A stretch of DNA of 64,000 bases from Bedellia somnulentella (lineage: Eukaryota > Arthropoda > Insecta > Lepidoptera > Bedelliidae): assembly GCA_963576735.1 (NCBI GenBank), contig OY755182.1, positions 3,782,001 to 3,846,000 on the forward strand, read 5' to 3'. Shown here piece by piece: positions 63,122 to 64,000 of the stretch. How positions within the stretch are numbered: the stretch's first letter is position 1; each line of letters opens with the position of its first letter. The position numbers were made by a program, and so were the translations under genes. The notes under the pieces were generated by a model that was not told where the DNA came from, did not search any database, and saw only the letters and a list, made by a program, of their open reading frames with translations.

Positions 63122-63534
63122 TCTTTTATAGCGAGCTAGAAGAAGGAAAGCGCAAGCATGGTGGACAGCTATTGCGCTATAAAGATGTGCTTAAAAGGCA
63201 TATGAAAAAATGTGAAATTGATCCCTTGACATGGGAATCAACTGCTGGGAAACGCCTGGAGTGGAGGCGTCTTGTAAGGCAAAACATCGAAGCCTTTAAA
63301 TAACGACGCAAAGACGAACTCGACGTCAAAAAGGACGAGTTAAAAGCCAGGCCACCAATGGCTCTAATATATCACTATAGTGGCGGTATACTCACTTGTC
63401 CAAGGTGCTCAAGGACCTTTAAGGCCAAAATTGGCTACAGCAGCCATATGCGAGCACACGTACGCGCGGACCAACGAGGCGCCAGCTGCTTAGAGCCTGT
63501 CCAGCAGTCGCTGTAGCCAAAATCGGCTCGGACA
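63122..63534 (+). pseudogene. LINE-D C-terminus with C2H2 zinc finger
   Basis: The frame reads [40 protein letters not shown], then [16 protein letters not shown], a TAA stop, and in the same frame [10 protein letters not shown]. It then continues into a classical C2H2 finger, [21 protein letters not shown], with C-x2-C-x12-H-x3-H spacing. The FSELxxGKRxxGGQxxRYKDxLK pattern followed by this finger is the known C-terminus of a LINE class whose RT lies at 50004-51020. It continues where that fragment stops. The 3' end is an ATT run (63537-63555). Confidence 0.82.
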
Positions 63535-63536
63535 CG

Positions 63537-63555
63537 TATTATTATTATTATTATG
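63537..63555 (+). repeat. (ATT)n tail of LINE-D
   Basis: GTATTATTATTATTATTATG follows the LINE-D C-terminus. Confidence 0.95.
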
Positions 63556-63680
63556 TAAGAGGTGACTAACGGTATCGGGGATAAGGATAGGATAAGGGAT
63601 TTTTGGCGATGCGGTTGGAGACCCATCACCTTTATTTTACCATCTTTTCCCCCCTGCGTGGCTGAGGAATTTTTAATTCG
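63553..63680 (+). mobile_element. SINE-M with internal deletion
   Basis: GTAAGAGGTGACTAACGGTA through GGTTGGAGACCCATCACC to GTGGCTGAGGAATTTTTAAT. The 5' head and the 3' tail are lost. Confidence 0.8.
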
Positions 63681-63868
63681 GCTTAAACAGCACTACCCCA
63701 TTTCTTTCCGTGGGTGTTCGTAAGATTCGCCTCAGGGTATTGGACCCATCACCCAAAACATTCACTTTAAAATCTTTTCCCCACTCAACTTCCAAAAGTG
63801 GCTGAGGAATTTCTTATTCCGAAGCTATTGCTACTCCTTCTAAGGATTTATAGCCGTGAGTATATGTA
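63681..63868 (+). mobile_element. SINE-M, nearly complete
   Basis: GGCTTAAACAGCACTACCCC to ATAGCCGTGAGTATATGT. The central GGGCGATGCGGTTGG part is deleted. Confidence 0.85.
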
Positions 63869-64000
63869 AGAATGTTATTGCGACAATCAGTCTCTAATCT
63901 ATAACTACATTATTGGTTAATCGTGTGTTGATTTAAAGCTTTTATTAAACTACCTTTGCACATCAGTGTGAACGGATGGAATTTTGCATATTAAAATTGT
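63869..64000. other. unassigned window edge
   Basis: AT-rich; nothing recognised. Confidence 0.4.

Overview
The window reads as a repeat-saturated, AT-rich stretch of insect nuclear DNA, most probably from a moth or butterfly. The lepidopteran call rests on repeat families I recognise. These are a roughly 250-bp Metulj-like SINE (GTAAGAGGCGACTAA core, CTACCCC...GGGA...GTGAG tail, TATG-repeat end), Lep1-like Helitrons (TC start, GCGGAC...GTCGCGGGC then CTAG end), an interspersed repeat carrying an ACGG microsatellite, and RTE-type LINEs of a form common in Lepidoptera. I see no convincing host gene, rRNA or bona fide tRNA gene. All strong coding signal is transposon-derived. The species cannot be named from sequence alone.

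Family names used here: SINE-M (Metulj-like, no clear tRNA head), SINE-A (tRNA-derived, about 365 bp), SINE-B (tRNA-like head plus a TTTCTTTCCTTTATTT body), SINE-C (Ser/Leu-tRNA-like head). LINE-D is an APE-endonuclease LINE whose C-terminus has a C2H2 finger.

Layout. 0-13 kb: scattered SINEs, a hAT element with its 8-bp target-site duplication (1165-2171), a 516-bp inverted-repeat transposon (6457-6972) and LINE fragments. 13-21 kb: a Helitron helicase remnant, a foldback structure (14.6-15.4 kb) and more SINEs. 21-26 kb: a 5'-truncated CR1/Jockey-type LINE with an intact 723-codon reading frame, abutted tail-to-tail by a 5'-truncated R4/Dong-type retrotransposon, then an RNase H-bearing LINE fragment. 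29-33 kb: two related non-autonomous Helitrons that both carry an old SINE and a tRNA-like segment. 33-35 kb: RTE LINE remnants. 35-43 kb: SINE clusters and a tandem duplication. 43.6-49.9 kb: overlapping large inverted duplications. 50-58.5 kb: fragments of LINE-D, a Jockey-type LINE (ORF1 and ORF2), an RTE LINE and a second CR1/Jockey-type LINE. 58.5-63.5 kb: an apparently full-length R4/Dong-type element with an uninterrupted 1,200-codon ORF, then a truncated third copy and a LINE-D C-terminus, all separated by ATT microsatellites.

Two system-level patterns stand out. First, all three R4/Dong copies sit in ATT/TAA repeats, two of them in the microsatellite tails of the CR1/Jockey-type LINE, and all keep a perfect 12-bp inverted repeat near the RNA 3' end. 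LINE tails therefore appear to act as landing pads, and each insertion leaves new ones. Second, the RTE LINE and two unrelated SINE families end in the same short module (CTCTGCC-like, a C-run/G-run mini-hairpin, CGGCGTGA or GCCGTGA, then a TATG or TTATG tail), which suggests the SINEs borrow the RTE retrotransposition machinery.
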